Program-made: the position numbers and the translations under genes | DNA from: Przewalskia tangutica | Lineage: Eukaryota > Streptophyta > Magnoliopsida > Solanales > Solanaceae | Direction of reading: 5' to 3' | Assembly (NCBI GenBank): GCA_029844215.1 | Contig: CM056734.1 | Span: forward strand, 16,068,501 to 16,132,500 | DNA length: 64,000 bases | The notes under the pieces: model-generated | What the model saw: the letters and a program-made list of their open reading frames with translations, nothing else | Databases searched by the model: none | Told to the model about the DNA's origin: nothing | Shown here: piece by piece, positions 11,258 to 23,145 of the stretch | Layout: each line of letters begins with the position of its first letter | How positions within the stretch are numbered: the stretch's first letter is position 1

Positions 11258-12584
11258 TGTTAGGCATATTTCATATACCTATTTTGAGTAATTTGTTATT
11301 TGTATTTTACCCACTTTTGTTGAGTTTAGTATAATATTAGGCTTGTTTTTCTTTCTTTTGAGTCACAGCGGTCCAAAATGGAGAAATGAAGAAAATGAAC
11401 GAAATATGGGCATAAAGGGAGGTTCCAGAGGCAAAAAGGCTAAAAACTGGAAATTCGAACGAAGACAGAGCTTGCGGTGCAGAACTCTTGTGGTGCGTAA
11501 CTTTCGACATGCGGTGACATCTGAGACAGCGGTGTCGTGCAGAATTTTCCAGATCCGAGGCGAAATTGGTTAGGGGCAGAAGGGTCCATAGGGCACGAAA
11601 TTTTGAAGCATAATTAAGCCCTAGGGATTAATCTAAGAGAGGAATTTTTTTTGGACATTCTCACACACAACATCATCGAGGGCAGATTTGGAGGCCACTT
11701 GGGACTTTAGTTCACAGTATTTTTCTTTTCTCTGTATTTATTTCAGTTATTGTTGGATTGTATTAGTTCTTAGCATGTTCATGGCTAGGAGCTAATTACT
11801 TTAGTAGGGTTTCCATTGAATCTTCTTGAAACCCATTCATATAGTTAATGATTTCTTCTTCAGCGTATTAAGATCTATTCAATATTGTTTTGATTGTTTG
11901 ATAATTAATTAACTACTAATTATCATTACCTATATGATTTCGAATCAAGAACCGAGAGGAGAGATTTGAATATGCTGTAATTGTTTAGACACAAGTTAAA
12001 ATCGTGGACGAAAGTACCTCAATACTTGTGTAGTGTTTAAGGTTACTGTTCTTAATCCTCTTGTGTGGTAAAATCTATCATAGAAATATAAAACGTTTCT
12101 GCACAAGATTGAGCACAAAACCTAAACCCCCAACACTCTTCTCCCTACGGTCGAGCTGCTTCACTCCTCGAACGGACTATCAAAGCTTTCTACGCTATTT
12201 TCGGACTGGGGGAGACTAGGTGGGGGGTTATGTCCTAACCGGAATATGATGACAGACTAGTTAACCTGCTATCTTAATAAGAAAGAGAATCATTAGCATT
12301 GCATTAACACGAGAAAGAGTGGATAGTCGAGGAGATTGGAAGCTCTATTCCCTTCATAACTGTTATAAATCTTTAGTATTATAAATCTAGTCTAGTTTCC
12401 TGCACTTCACTTTAATGATAGTCCTTAGTACAAAACCAAACAATTTATCGATTGCCAAATAGAAACCAAAGTTTAGAAGTTCGGTGCTTGGTAACCAGTC
12501 TCTGTGGACGATATTCGGTCTTACAGACTATATTACTTGTGAACGATACGTGCACTTGCGTGAACATTTGTAAATCGCCTAACA
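11258..12584 (+). repeat. 3' LTR of element A
   Basis: 1327 bp, TGTTAGGCATATTTC to TCGCCTAACA, with an inverted TGTTAGGC/GCCTAACA pair at the ends. It is related to, but clearly diverged from, the B/C LTRs (shared tttctttcttttgagtca near the start and shared blocks later). The polypurine tract ends at 11255 and Copia sequence resumes at 12585. A variable block at 11470-11555 carries gcggtg-type repeats. Confidence 0.88.
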
Positions 12585-13867
12585 GATTCTTAATTACATA
12601 TGGAGTATATAGGGTATTTTGAAGTGGGAATGGATTAGGAGGTGGTTTATATGATGTACCAAAACCCTTTACTGGAATGCGGTGATCACTACCAACTGTC
12701 ACAAATTGAGGATGCTTTAAACCAAACAATTTGAGAATATTACCTGCAGTCCGGGTGAGGTGAGAAGTGGCTCCGGAGTCCATGTACCAGTTGTTGTCAG
12801 GCTGTTGCATGTTGAGACTGCTGAAGGCCTGACCTAACTCAGTGGGTGTCATCTTTGGATGAGAAATGCTGGCCCGATGCGTGCGTGAGTGGGCTGCTGC
12901 GGGTTCTAGACTTCTTTGAGAAGTGGATCGGGCCCAACACACCGTGATGAGAGAACTGGTGGAAGGGTTGTTGGTGCGAAGCAGCGGTGGTGGCGCGCGG
13001 CGTTGTATGGAATCTTCTTTGGCGCCGCGGCAGGCGGTCTGCGGATCTTGTTGTTCTTTGCGCCGATTCAACTATCGCGACGGCTGCCACGCATCGCGAC
13101 CTCGCCTGCGCGACCACCGCGCGTCCTGCTGCGGTTGAGGTTTCTGGCGGCGTTGGATCTTGAGGCGCGTTCGGCGCCTAACGCGCCGATTGTGCTCGTC
13201 CTACTTAGCACGTCGAGTTTCTTCGAGCAAGCTGCGGCGAGCTTTGTTAAAGCGGAAAGCGGATGCATGCATTTGAATTATGGCGGCTAACGTATCATAT
13301 TCACCTTTAGGAGACCTGATCAATTGCGACACGATTTGAGTGTCAGGGCGAGCGTGTCGACATTGGAGAGTTGATCGCGGGAGTTTCAACCTCTGCGATG
13401 CTCAGTCATGTTGGAGAAATTTTCAAGACGTGTATTGTTAAACTGTTCCTCCAAATACACTGCACGAGTGTGCTTGTTATCTTGAAAGATTTCCTTCAAG
13501 CGATTCCATAACTCAAGGACTGTGGCGCCAGATTTCATGATAGTAAGAAGAAGATCCTGAGAAATAATACCATAAATCCACTGTTTGACGCCGGCGTCTA
13601 GACGACGCTAAGTAGACTCATCAACCTCCGGAGGGCGCGGAATGCGCGGAATGGTGCCATCGATGTGATCAAGCACGTTATAGAGACATGCATGATTACG
13701 AAGCGATTGACCAGGAGAATCTTGTTGTTGTCTTGATCAAGAAGAATGGGAATAGAGTTCTTGATGTTTGTAACAGTTAGTGCTGGATGAAAAGATGATG
13801 ACAACGTGGTGGTGGAATTTGTGGAGGTAGAAGATTCAGAAAGTGTGGAAGATTCAAGGATAGCCAT
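12585..13867 (-). pseudogene. Copia gag-protease fragment, degenerate
   Basis: Read right to left, the gag start is recognisable as MAILESSTLSESST, then HPALTVTNIKNSIPILLDQ, the N-terminal Copia gag signature. Frames then shift repeatedly. Near 12870-12650 the protease region is clear: WYMDSGATSHLT (retropepsin DSGA motif), GSDHRIPVKGFGTS and LYTPYVIKNLL. The last motif is cut at 12585, where element A is inserted. A GC-rich stretch (12950-13200) probably corresponds to the nucleocapsid and linker, but its zinc knuckle is not readable. It encodes no full protein. Confidence 0.85.
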
Positions 13868-13989
13868 TTAGAGAAGAGATGAAAGAAGAAGAAAACCTAG
13901 AATTTGGAGGAGGGCCGCGGTGAGTTTCGAGTGGGGGGGGGGGGGTTCTCGGCGGCGGTAAGAAGAAAAAGTTCTAGGGTTTTGGGTGT

Positions 13990-14004
13990 TTGGCTTTGAT
14001 ACCA
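13990..14004 (-). promoter_or_regulatory. Primer-binding site, initiator tRNA-Met type
   Basis: On the minus strand the bases next to the 5' LTR read TGGTATCAAAGCC, the usual Copia primer-binding site. This fixes the orientation of the element. Confidence 0.85.
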
Positions 14005-14200
14005 TGTAAGATGATATTAATCTCCATTTGAGAGTCTTTCATTAATATCAAAGTATATATAGAGTACAATGGTCATCCCTTATACAATAGAAATCCTAAG
14101 CATATACAAAAGAGGAATCCTAGTCTTACCATAATTATATTTACACAATATATGAAAATATTCTAATTATGGTCAGGGAATAATATTGTCTCTATTTACA
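14005..14200 (-). repeat. 5' LTR of the Copia element
   Basis: 196 bp partner of 3490-3684. The short length and TATA-like stretch (atatatagag) fit a small Copia LTR. It lies directly beside the primer-binding site. Confidence 0.9.
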
Positions 14201-15714
14201 CGATTATATATCGAACCTCCAACTTGAAAAATGGGTATTATCATAAAGCTTTGTATTGGTTAAGTTCATGAGACGGAGATCAACATATGTAAATTGTTGA
14301 CATCCTCCGCATTGTTAACCACTGCCTCTCAGGTCATCTTTTTTGTTTCTTATTGAAAAAGTAATAAGAATGAGAGGTGTTAAGTATTTTTATCATTTTG
14401 GCATCAAGCTATTTTGCGCAGGACCTCTCCTATAGTATTGCCTCCGCATTAGTATAGTTATTCTACGCCTAGGACACCAGAATATCAAACTATCAAAATG
14501 CTTAAACAGTACAACAAAAGTAATCAGTAATCACCAGTGTTACTCTACTAAAACATTTACAAATGTTGTCTTTAGCAACCACCTGGGGTATACTTTATTG
14601 CTATTGCTCATCTATTTCCAAATGCTATTACTCAGATTCTGAGGTTATGCCGAAACATTTTGGGGCGCATTACAATTAAATAAAATTGTGCTCTTAATTG
14701 GGCACGCAAATTATGAGACTTCTGATAAATTACATAATACTACTTAATAAAAAAATGAAAAAATGACCCTATAAATTTTTATTTTTCGGGGCCCCTGTGC
14801 GGTAGCACACCTCGCACGGATCCAAAGACGTCTCTGCTCCGCTACAGTGTTCTGTTGAAGCACTTCTAGACACGCAGAGAGATATATTTTGGTGCAAATA
14901 TCACACTGACTAATTTTTTAATGATCTGAACAAGCACGAAGTATAAGTAGTTTACGGATAACTCTAACCAACCACATTGTAGGGCCATCCATTTGCCTTT
15001 ACGGAGAGCATTCAAAAGCGGATCCAAATTTTAAATTATAGGTTCAATCTTTAATATTAAACTCGTTATATTTTCAAAGTTATGAATTTGTATCTACTAT
15101 TTGTGTAATTTTCATTGATTTTTACACAAAAAATTAAGTTCAGATGAACCCGATATCGATACTCCACATCCTGTCTCTAGGAGCATCACTTATAGTATAT
15201 TCTCTAGCAACTGACATCACCAAAAATCTTGATGCTGGCGCAAGTCGCAACTAGAAGCAAAAATCAGTAACTCACTGTGCTGTCTTGTTAACAAGAGCTC
15301 TACTAGTTGCCTCTTGTCCATCATGAATCTGGTTTCCCTCAAAGAACAAATTATACTCAACCAGCTAGATTAGAGTATCTTGTTGGATCTCCCTGCGGAC
15401 AAATCAGATAACATAAGCTGTAGCAATAGTGGGTGTGGACCGCGGACCATGTATCCACTACTATGGTTCTTATGTAATTAATGGATGTGCTGATAACAAC
15501 ATCCACTCAGCAAGAAAAATCAGATATATTCCCATGCTGAAAAGTGAAAGCCATCACAAATGTCATAAGTTGATGACATCATTATCCATGACCATTAATC
15601 TCACTAAATACAAGTCTAACTTGTTATTATAGAAGAATTGATTCCAAAATTGATGGATGGTGCAGAGTGCACTATAATTTCTGGGGGGCAATAGATGCAT
15701 CGTGAATAGAGAGT
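14201..15714. other. Intergenic sequence right of the Copia element
   Basis: No convincing gene. At about 15015-15165 there is sequence resembling a dispersed plant repeat (gcggatccaaattttaaatt and following AT-rich text). The short ORFs lack homology. A possible plus-strand ORF at 15429-15632 (67 codons) is not supported by any motif. Confidence 0.4.
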
Positions 15715-15730
15715 AGTACCAATTAATAAT

Positions 15731-15797
15731 AAGGGCAACTCGATACCCTAAGTGCTATATATATATGCGAGGTCCGGGAAAATACCGGATCACCAGG
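15731..15797 (-). repeat. 5'-truncated Au-type SINE with 16-bp target duplication
   Basis: The 67-bp body (aagggcaactcgataccc ... gaggtccgggaaaataccgg) resembles the 3' portion of Au-type SINEs read on the minus strand. It is flanked by a perfect 16-bp direct repeat AGTACCAATTAATAAT at 15715-15730 and 15798-15813. Such a duplication around a truncated body is diagnostic of LINE-mediated retroposition. Confidence 0.8.
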
Positions 15798-16437
15798 AGT
15801 ACCAATTAATAATCTTTTCAAGTATTCAGCAGTACTATTTACGGTTAATTATTTTAAAAGACCTCTATAATATTGTGACTCAATTGAAGCTTTACTCTCA
15901 ATATTTTAAAATAATATACTTATACCCTTAATGCAGGGGCGGAGCCACCTTGTAATCAGGGTGGGCCCGGATTCCCCTTTAAATTTAAGTTTTTCATAAT
16001 ATACTACAAGTAATATTCATGATATTACAATAGAGTCCTTAATTCTTTACACTTGTTCTTAAAGTGTGGACAACCGGAAGTCTCCAACAATAAAAAAAAA
16101 CTTGTGGGGTTCACGAATTGACTCATTATCTCTTCATTTTTCTCACCCATACTCACAAATCCTACGGAAACCAAAACAAAACGACCCAAATAAATCTCAC
16201 GATTTTAAAAAAAAAAAAACTCACACCACACGACTTTCACTTTTCCCTTTTTCTTCTTTCTTTTGTCTCTTCTCTCTCAAGTCTCAACCCTCTTCACAAC
16301 TAAATAATTTATTCTACATTTATCTCAACTAAGCTCAGCAGACAGCAGTACTTACAAAAATTTCAATAGATTCACAAACGTACTTTGCGTCTCTCATTAT
16401 TCCATTTAAAATCGACCACTCATCAGTCATCATCAAG

Positions 16438-16674
16438 GTAAATTTTATTTATATTGAACATTAGATTTGGGGATTTTAGACGGTCTTTTAGCTTTGTTTG
16501 TTTATTGATTATGTTTTCATGTTTATCATATTTAATATTATCTATGTATATTTTATATATGATGTATACATATTTGACTTTATAGGGTGGATTTTGGGTT
16601 ATAGGATTTATATTTATGTAATTGTAAAATTAATTTTATTTAAGTCTCTTTATTGATTTATTTAATTTTAACAG
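16438..16674 (+). other. Probable 5'-UTR intron of the hAT transposase gene
   Basis: A donor (CAAG|gtaaat) at 16438 and an acceptor (ttttaacag) ending at 16674 lie just before the transposase ATG at 16677. The intervening 237 bp are T-rich as in plant introns. This is inference from splice consensus only. Confidence 0.55.
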
Positions 16675-16676
16675 TT

Positions 16677-19035
16677 ATGGATAAATACCTAACCAAGAGA
16701 AAACCAACTTTGGAGTCATCATCTACTTTGGAGAAGAACAATGTTGATAGCTCTAAACAAAGTCACATTGAAATCGAGTTACCCGTTCTTCCTTCAGACC
16801 CTGGATTACGAATTCGGATCCTAGATTACGATTCTAACATTCGAGATGAAGTTCGAAGAGCATATGCTATAAAAGGGCCTTGTCAACCTCGGAACCATGA
16901 ATTTCCTCAGACTAATTTTTGGGAAAAGCCACGAAGATTCAATCCTGCATGGTTTGATGAATTTTCTAATTGGTTGGAGTACAGTATAAGCAAAAATGCA
17001 GCATATTGTTTGTCTTGCTATCTTTTTAAACCTAATGTAGGAGATCAAGCAGGTGGTGACTCTTTTGTTGGCACTGGATTCACAAATTGGGCGGAAAAAA
17101 AAATTTGATAATTTATGTAGGAGGAGTTAATAGTGCTCACAGACAAGCTTGGAGTAAGCATCAAGTTTTGTTGGATAAAAAGCAACATCTTGAGGTTGTC
17201 ATCTTCAAACATTCAGACCAAACTAAGATAAGTTATAAGATACGCTTGGTTGCAACAATTTATTGTATTAGATTTCTCTTGAGGCAAGGCCTTGCATTAC
17301 GTGGTCATGATAAAGGTGAAGCTTCAATGAATAAAGGAAACTTCCGCGAGTTGTTGCAGTTTCTTGCCGATCACAATGAAAGCATCAAAGTTGTTACATT
17401 GGAAAATGCTCCTGAGAATTTGAAGTTAACCGCTTTGATATCCAAAAGGACATTGTTAATCTTGATCTGTGAAACTGTGAAAATCATTATTAGTGATCTT
17501 GGTGATGCATTTTTTGCGGTTCTTATTGATGAGTCTCGTGATGTTTCAAGTAAAGAGCAAATGAGTGTTGTGATACGTTATGTGAACATGAAAGGATATA
17601 TAACTGAGAGGTTTTAAGGTATTGAGCATGTCCAAAGTACTACATCTCTCTCACTTAAGGTAACACTTGATGACATGTTTACAAGGTACGGTTTAAGCAT
17701 CTCTAGATTGTGTGGGCAAGGTTACGACGGGGCTAGTAATATGCAGGGGGAATTGGTAGCCTCAAGACACTTATTTTGAATGAAAATAATAGTGCTTATT
17801 ATGTTCATTGTTTTGCTCATCAACTTCAACTAGTTCTTGTAGCCGTGGCGGGAAAACATTTGGAAATCACTGATTTATTTTTCCTAATAAACAATGTTGT
17901 CAATGTTGCTGGAGGTTCATGCAAGCGCCGTGATATTCTTCGAGAACAACAAGCTGCCAAAATAATTGAAGCACTTGATTTAGGTAAAATATCGAGTGGT
18001 CGAGGCCTCAATCAAGAAAGTACCCTCGTCAAAGTCGGAGATACACGTTGGGGATCACATTATGGTACTTTAGTCAGTATGATTACCTTGTTTTCGCCTG
18101 TGATATATGTACTTGAGAGGATAGAGGAAGATGGAGCAACCCAGGACCAAAAATATGAAACTAAGATTTTATCTGAAGCCTTGCAGAAGTTTGATTTTGT
18201 GTTCAGTCTACACCTAATGAGAACACTATTAGGAATCACAAACGAATTATCACAGACACTACAAAGGAAATATCAAGATATTGTAAATGCAATGAACTTG
18301 GTTAGAGTTTGCAAGCTACGACTACAAGACATGAGGGTTAATAGGTGAGATTCTTTAATTGATCAAGTTTCTTCATTCTGCAAGAAGCATGATATTGATG
18401 TATGTAACATGAATGAAATGTTCGTTCGTGCTGGACGGTCGCGACGAAAAGATCCGAAGATAACAAATTTACATCACTATCGTGTTGAGATATTTTGTGC
18501 CGTCACAGATTTGCAACTTATGAAATTGGAGAGTCGTTTTAACGAGACTAGCACTGAGTTGCTTCTTTCCATGACATGTTTACATCCAAGTGACTCTTTT
18601 TCAGCTTTTGACAAGAACAAACTTATTCACTTAGCTACTTTTTATCCAAATGATTTTTCTGAGATGGACTTAGTGGTACTTGATGATCAACTTGAGACTT
18701 ATATTGTCGATATGCGTACTACAACAGAATTTTCTAATTTAAAAGAGATTAGTCAGTTTGCAGAGAAAATGGTTGAAATAAGAAAAGATAAGGTGTTTTC
18801 TCTAGTTTATTTGCTTTTGAAATTAGCATTGACACTACCTGTTGCTACTGCGACGGTAGAGAGAGCTTTTTCTGCAATGAAGATTGTGAAGAATAAATTA
18901 CGAAACGGAATGGAAGATCAATGGTTGAATGACGACATTGTTACCTATATTGAGAAAGACGTATTTGCTGAAGTTGATAATAAAGATATCATAGATACGT
19001 TTCAGAAAATGAAAACCCGCCGAGGTTATTATTGA
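16677..19035 (+). pseudogene. hAT transposase pseudogene (TTF zinc finger, DUF4371-like core, hAT dimerisation domain)
   Basis: The frame starts MDKYLTKRKPTLESS. The TTF-type finger region follows (RIRILDYDSNIRDEVRRAY, FNPAWFDEFSNWLEYS, AAYCLSCYLF). The core reads NSAHRQAWSKHQVLLDKKQH, IRFLLRQGLALRGHDKGE, NFRELLQFLADHN and FAVLIDESRDVSSKEQMSVV. Then come CGQGYDGASNMQGE, HCFAHQLQLVLVAVA and TRWGSHYGTL. The dimerisation domain reads KLALTLPVATATVERAFSAM and KNKLRNGMEDQWLNDDIVTY. Lesions seen: a frameshift in a run of nine A residues near 17094-17102, an in-frame TAA at about 17615, another frameshift near 17745-17780, and a TGA replacing a tryptophan codon near 18346. The layout matches plant proteins annotated as zinc finger MYM-type protein 1-like, which are domesticated or active hAT transposases. 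This copy should not make active enzyme. Confidence 0.92.
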
Positions 19036-19154
19036 ATCTGTGATTGTCATTATTTTTAATACATATTAATTTCTTTAATAATATATTTTAATTATATTTA
19101 AATATAAATAAGCTCCCCTAGATCAAAAATCTTAGTTTCGCCCCTGCCTTAATG

Positions 19155-20268
19155 CATGGAATCCTACATAAATATAATGTTGCTATCCGTATATTCCAAA
19201 ATCAAACACTTAAAGCCCTAACTAAATAAAAATTTAAAAGTTGCAAATATTTACATGTTCAAAATGCTGGAAAGTTACAAAGTGTTTATTCTCCCTTATC
19301 TCCCTAAACTGATACGGTTTATTCCGCATACATTTTCGTAGTCCTAATTATCTCCTTTGCTTGGCTATTTGAGAGCCTCGATTCCCGTGACCAATCTCAC
19401 CTGACTGAGGTGAGGGCAACATGCTGCCTCTTGATTTTTTTATCCATGTGTCATTTTTTACTTTTAAATTAATTAATTTTTTGAACCATCTTTTACTGGA
19501 CAAATTTAAATTTTTTTGGCTGAAACTTATTTATTTGACTACAATACTAGAGTTTCAGCCAAACTTTTTAGAGATTTAGCTAGAAAAATAAGAAATACAT
19601 AAATATAACAACAACAATATATCCAGTGTAATCCTACATGTGAAATCTGGAAAGGGCAGACCCCTACCTTGGAAGATATAAAGATTGTTTCTGATCGGCC
19701 TTTGGCTCAAAGAAAAACAAATCAAAATAGTTGGAAAAATAACAAAGTAAAAAAGTAATGACAAAATATGATATAAAACACGACAAAACAGTCTTAAAAA
19801 AGAGACACTACCGTAACTACCACAAAATTATATAATAATTCAAGTACAAGAAATAATAGATAATAACAAAAATCAAAGAACAAGAAACTATTAAATAATA
19901 CTACGACTATAAATATGAACGGATAAGTGTGACAAAACTCAACTGCCTACTAATTGAGTGCACAATTGGAGAATGGAAACTAAACACGTGATCTAAAACT
20001 ACTCTATTTAAAAAATAACCTAAACACAGTTCAATACGTATGTTCTTTAGTTATTCTATTTTAAAACCCTTAGAAATTACAAGTCACTATACCTCATGTT
20101 TATATAAAACTAAATAATTAACACTTTAGTAAACTAGAAATATTATTCAAACTACTATTTGTGCAGGATTTCTCTTGTATAAGTGGACTAGGTGTATGAT
20201 CTTAAAATCAAAAGGATGTATCTGCAATTGAATTATATCAGAAGGGTGTTCAGAATAATTTATAATAC
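19155..20268. other. Intergenic region upstream of FRO, with a SINE fragment
   Basis: AT-rich. Apart from the TS-type SINE fragment at 19603-19700 it holds no recognised feature. It would include the distal promoter of FRO; I could not identify iron-response elements with confidence. Confidence 0.45.
19603..19700 (-). repeat. TS-type SINE 3' fragment (Solanaceae type)
   Basis: The plus strand reads acaacaacaatatatccagt ... gaaatctggaaagggcagac and ends ttctgatcggcctttggctc. Read on the minus strand this is the 3' half of the TS SINE with its TTG-repeat tail. The tRNA-like head is missing. The family is characteristic of Solanaceae, which supports the host assignment. Confidence 0.7.
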
Positions 20269-20290
20269 TACCTATATATATATATATAGA
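20269..20290 (+). promoter_or_regulatory. Candidate TATA box of the FRO gene
   Basis: A run of TATATATATATATATA ends about 50 bases before the chosen ATG at 20339. The position suits a TATA box, though a dinucleotide run of this kind is weak evidence. Confidence 0.5.
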
Positions 20291-20338
20291 AACTCGTTAC
20301 ATTCTAATTCTATGTATAGAGTCAGCTCCTCTGAAAAC

Positions 20339-23145
20339 ATGACTAAAACTTCCTCTCTCCTCAAATTGCTACTTTTCTTGATATTTGTTGGATGGGTATC
20401 TCTTTGGCTTCTCAAGCCCACGCAACTATGGACTAAAAGTTGGAAGCTGGCAGAAAAAAAGGCATCAATCTCATTCTTAACTCAAGCTGGTGAGGTTCTG
20501 ATGCCCAAACTCAAATTATTTTAGATGTATAAATTTAACTTTAAACTTACCATTTACATGTGCTAAAAGTGTTAATTAATGATCTATCTTAATCCCAACA
20601 AAAAGAGTTTATTTTTTGTTTCTTTTGAGGTCTTGCAGGTCTTAATTTTGCTGTCTACACCTTCCCTGTTATTGCTATAGCTATAGTTGGTTTTGTTTAC
20701 TTGAAACTGAAACGGAAGGAACCAACCAGCAGGTATGCTGCTTTGATATAAGCACAATATAATATTGTTTAATATTGGCAGTTTCATGCAAATATTTACT
20801 GAATTTGGTTGACAGGAAGGGACATTCTTCACTATCTGTTCTCTCCAATCCACTAGTTGTGAATAAGTCCATAGGCATTCTGTCTGGTTTTGAACTCCTT
20901 GCTGTATCTCTATTCATCATCTTTCTAGCATGGACATTCTATGTTCGTATCTCCAATGACTTCAAGAAGATGGTACCAATGAAATCATTCACTTTGTCTG
21001 TGTAAGTATATTCCTATATTCAATGCAAGACATGATAGCATTATATGGAACAAAGTATCAGAGTACACTTTGGTAGTAATATTTTCCAATTCGTCCATTT
21101 CCAGATGGCAATACAAATTATTTAGAGTGGCAACTAGGTGTGGTTTATTAGCAGAAGCCTGCCTAGCTCTTCTTCTTCTTCCCGTCTTGAGGGGAATGTC
21201 GTTATTCCGATTACTTGGGATCCAATTTGAAGCTTCCGTGAGATATCACGTTTGGCTTGGGACATCAATGATATTATTTGCCACATTACATGGTGGAGGT
21301 ACTTTACTTATCTGGGGTATCAAACATCACATTGGAGATGAGGTAACCTTATGTAATCATTTGACAATTACTGCCTTTCTCAATTTTGAGTTTGAACAGA
21401 TGTGTCTACGCTTGCTACTAAGTCCTTTTTTTCTGGAGAAAAAAATAGATGTGGAAATGGCAAAAGACAGGGCGTATTTACCTTGCGGGAGAGATCACTC
21501 TTCTTACAGGATTGATCATCTGGATCACATCACTTCCGCAGATCAAAAGGAAACAATTCGAGATCTTCTATTACACACATCACTTGTATATAGTCTTCTT
21601 ACTATTTTTCCTGTTCCATACTGGAGATCGCCACTTCTACATGGTTTTCCCTGGCGTTTTTCTGTTTTGCCTTGACAAGATACACCGGATAATTCAGTCA
21701 AGGCCAGAAACGTATATTGTTTCTGCTCGAACCTTTCCTTCCAAAGCCATAGAGTTGACTCTGACAAAAGATCCAAGTACAAAATCAGTAATCTCTCTCC
21801 AATTTAAAAGAAGCTAATGAATGCTTTCTTAATTCATAAGCGGTCGTAAATAATAAATATACTTACCAACTATTTCAGGTTTGAAGTATACACCGACAAG
21901 CGTGATTTTTCTCAAGATTCCAATGATTTCAAATTTTCAATGGCATCCTTTTAGCATAACATCTAGCTCCAAAGTTGATAAACACAGTATGTCTATTTTG
22001 ATCAAAGCTGAGGGATGGTGGACAAGCACTCTCAGTAATATGCTACATGCAAAGCCTGATTCAGAAGCTGGTGAAATGAGGTTATTTCAAGTAGCGACAG
22101 AAGGCCCTTATGGACCTTCGTCGATGGACTTTCTGAGGTAGGCAATGATGTTCTTTCATATTTATTGCACGTCAATGTTCATCTTTTCCCATATATAACT
22201 ATTTGTTAATGTTCTGCAGATATGATAGTTTACTTCTAGTTGCAGGTGGAATCGGAATTACACCATTTTTAAGCATTCTGCAAGAAATTGCCTCTACAAG
22301 AAGTAACAAAAATGTATTACCTGTAAAAATACAGCTTGTTTACACTATTAAAGATACCCAAGGCATCTGCTTGTTAGATCCAGTTCTACCACATGTTTTT
22401 GATGCAGAACAGCGTTATCTACAACTGAAAGTGTTTGTGACACGTGAACGCCAATCCAATAAATCCCTGCGCGAAGTGCTAAACGAGATCTCTAAAATAC
22501 AGAACATTCATTTCGCCAATAAGCGTCCCGGATATGCAGTATATGGACTTGAGAACTTACAATGGATGTCTGTCCTCCTTTTGGTGGCGTCTGTTGTTTT
22601 TCTAGTGTTCCTTATCATCTCCAACAATGTTTTTATCAAGCCTGATAAAAAGTCATCTGAACAGAAAACTGCTACTTCAGTAGTAGACATTCTTTTCATA
22701 TGCTCGTTTGCGTTAGCACTAATATCCAGCACCTTGATGGCTACCATATGGAGATGGAAAAGGCTAAGAGAAGAAATTCCACCATTTTCTGAAAAGGAAA
22801 GGAAATCAATGAAACCAACAGAAGCAAATAGAGGTTTCGATCAACACGAAATCCATTTCGGAGCAAGGCCAAACTTTAAAGGTATGTACCAAATACATCA
22901 ATGTCCTTGCTTTAACTATTAACTTCCACACTATTGGCTTTCTAACATGTTGAATTTGAACAGATATCTTTTCCCAATTTGCTAATGAAACCAAGGGATC
23001 CAACATTGGGGTCTTCGTTTGTGGACCTGAGACGATGAAAGAATCGGTAGCTACAACTTGTCAACTACATCCTAATGGTTTCCAAAGTGGAGGACAAGAT
23101 CATAAACCATTTTTCAGCTTTCACTCTTTAAATTTCACTCTTTAG
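20339..23145 (+). CDS. FRO: Ferric-chelate reductase (FRO family), eight exons, 699 residues
   Basis: Exons: 20339-20489, 20639-20732, 20816-21001, 21105-21342, 21449-21776, 21879-22137, 22220-22881 and 22964-23145. All introns are GT-AG and the joined 2100 nt form one frame ending TAG. The product is a flavocytochrome that moves electrons from NADPH through FAD and heme across a membrane to reduce Fe(III) or Cu(II) chelates. Visible: an N-terminal membrane segment (LLLFLIFVGWVSLWLL); a ferric-reductase transmembrane core with candidate heme histidines at about H192 (RYHVWLG), H206 (LHGGG), H267/H268 (THHLYI) and H280; the FAD motif WHPFSITSSS (about 354-363); the NADPH motif VAGGIGITPF (about 426-435); a second membrane block near 550-620; and VCGPETMK (about 658-665). 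Length fits the family (about 700). An in-frame ATG at 20312 would add nine residues; I prefer 20339 because 20312 lies too close to the TATA run. Membrane location and paralogue identity cannot be fixed here. Confidence 0.93.

Larger units (their letters stand above)
5775..12584 (+). mobile_element. Athila-like Ty3/Gypsy element A, 5'-truncated, no RT or integrase
   Basis: The element runs left to right: gag C-terminus and protease (5783-6895), a post-pol spacer with the GGGAGGCAACCCAA motif (7018-7033), a downstream ORF (7761-10102), a long 3' non-coding region, and a 3' LTR (11258-12584). The right edge is clean: the LTR ends in CCTAACA and Copia protease sequence resumes at 12585. The left LTR, primer-binding site and gag N-terminus are missing. 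Between protease and the spacer, RT, RNase H and integrase are absent without any remnant I can see. That suggests a non-autonomous derivative and not simple decay. Confidence 0.85.
3490..14200 (-). mobile_element. Copia-type LTR retrotransposon, minus strand, split by nested Gypsy elements
   Basis: Two matching LTRs of about 195 bp (3490-3684 and 14005-14200) bound the element. Each runs TGTAAATAGAG to ATCTTACA when read on the minus strand. A primer-binding site complementary to initiator tRNA-Met (TGGTATCAAAGC) lies directly inside the right LTR, so the element reads right to left. Gag-protease remnants are at 13867-12585 and reverse transcriptase-RNase H at 5540-3689, the Copia order. Integrase is missing and 5775-12584 is foreign Gypsy sequence. 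No matching target duplication is visible outside the LTRs. The element is immobile in its present state. Confidence 0.9.
15934..19146 (+). mobile_element. Complete hAT-superfamily DNA transposon, 3213 bp
   Basis: The element is bounded by terminal inverted repeats CAGGGGCGGAGCC (left) and, on the complement, CAGGGGCGAAACT (right). It is flanked by a perfect 8-bp target duplication CCTTAATG (15926-15933 and 19147-19154), the hAT hallmark. It encodes a TTF-finger transposase (16677-19035) that is now broken. The ends look intact, so it could still be mobilised in trans by a related transposase. It sits about 1.2 kb upstream of the FRO gene. Confidence 0.95.

Noticed and set aside
12839..13290. 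Several overlapping GC-rich ORFs on both strands
   Set aside because: They lie within the degraded Copia gag region and have no independent support.
13934..13947. Run of about 12 G residues
   Set aside because: A simple homopolymer in the Copia leader, possibly a consensus error; no supporting structure.
20192..20338. Further in-frame upstream methionine for FRO at 20192
   Set aside because: It lies upstream of the TATA run; a transcript starting after the TATA box could not include it.
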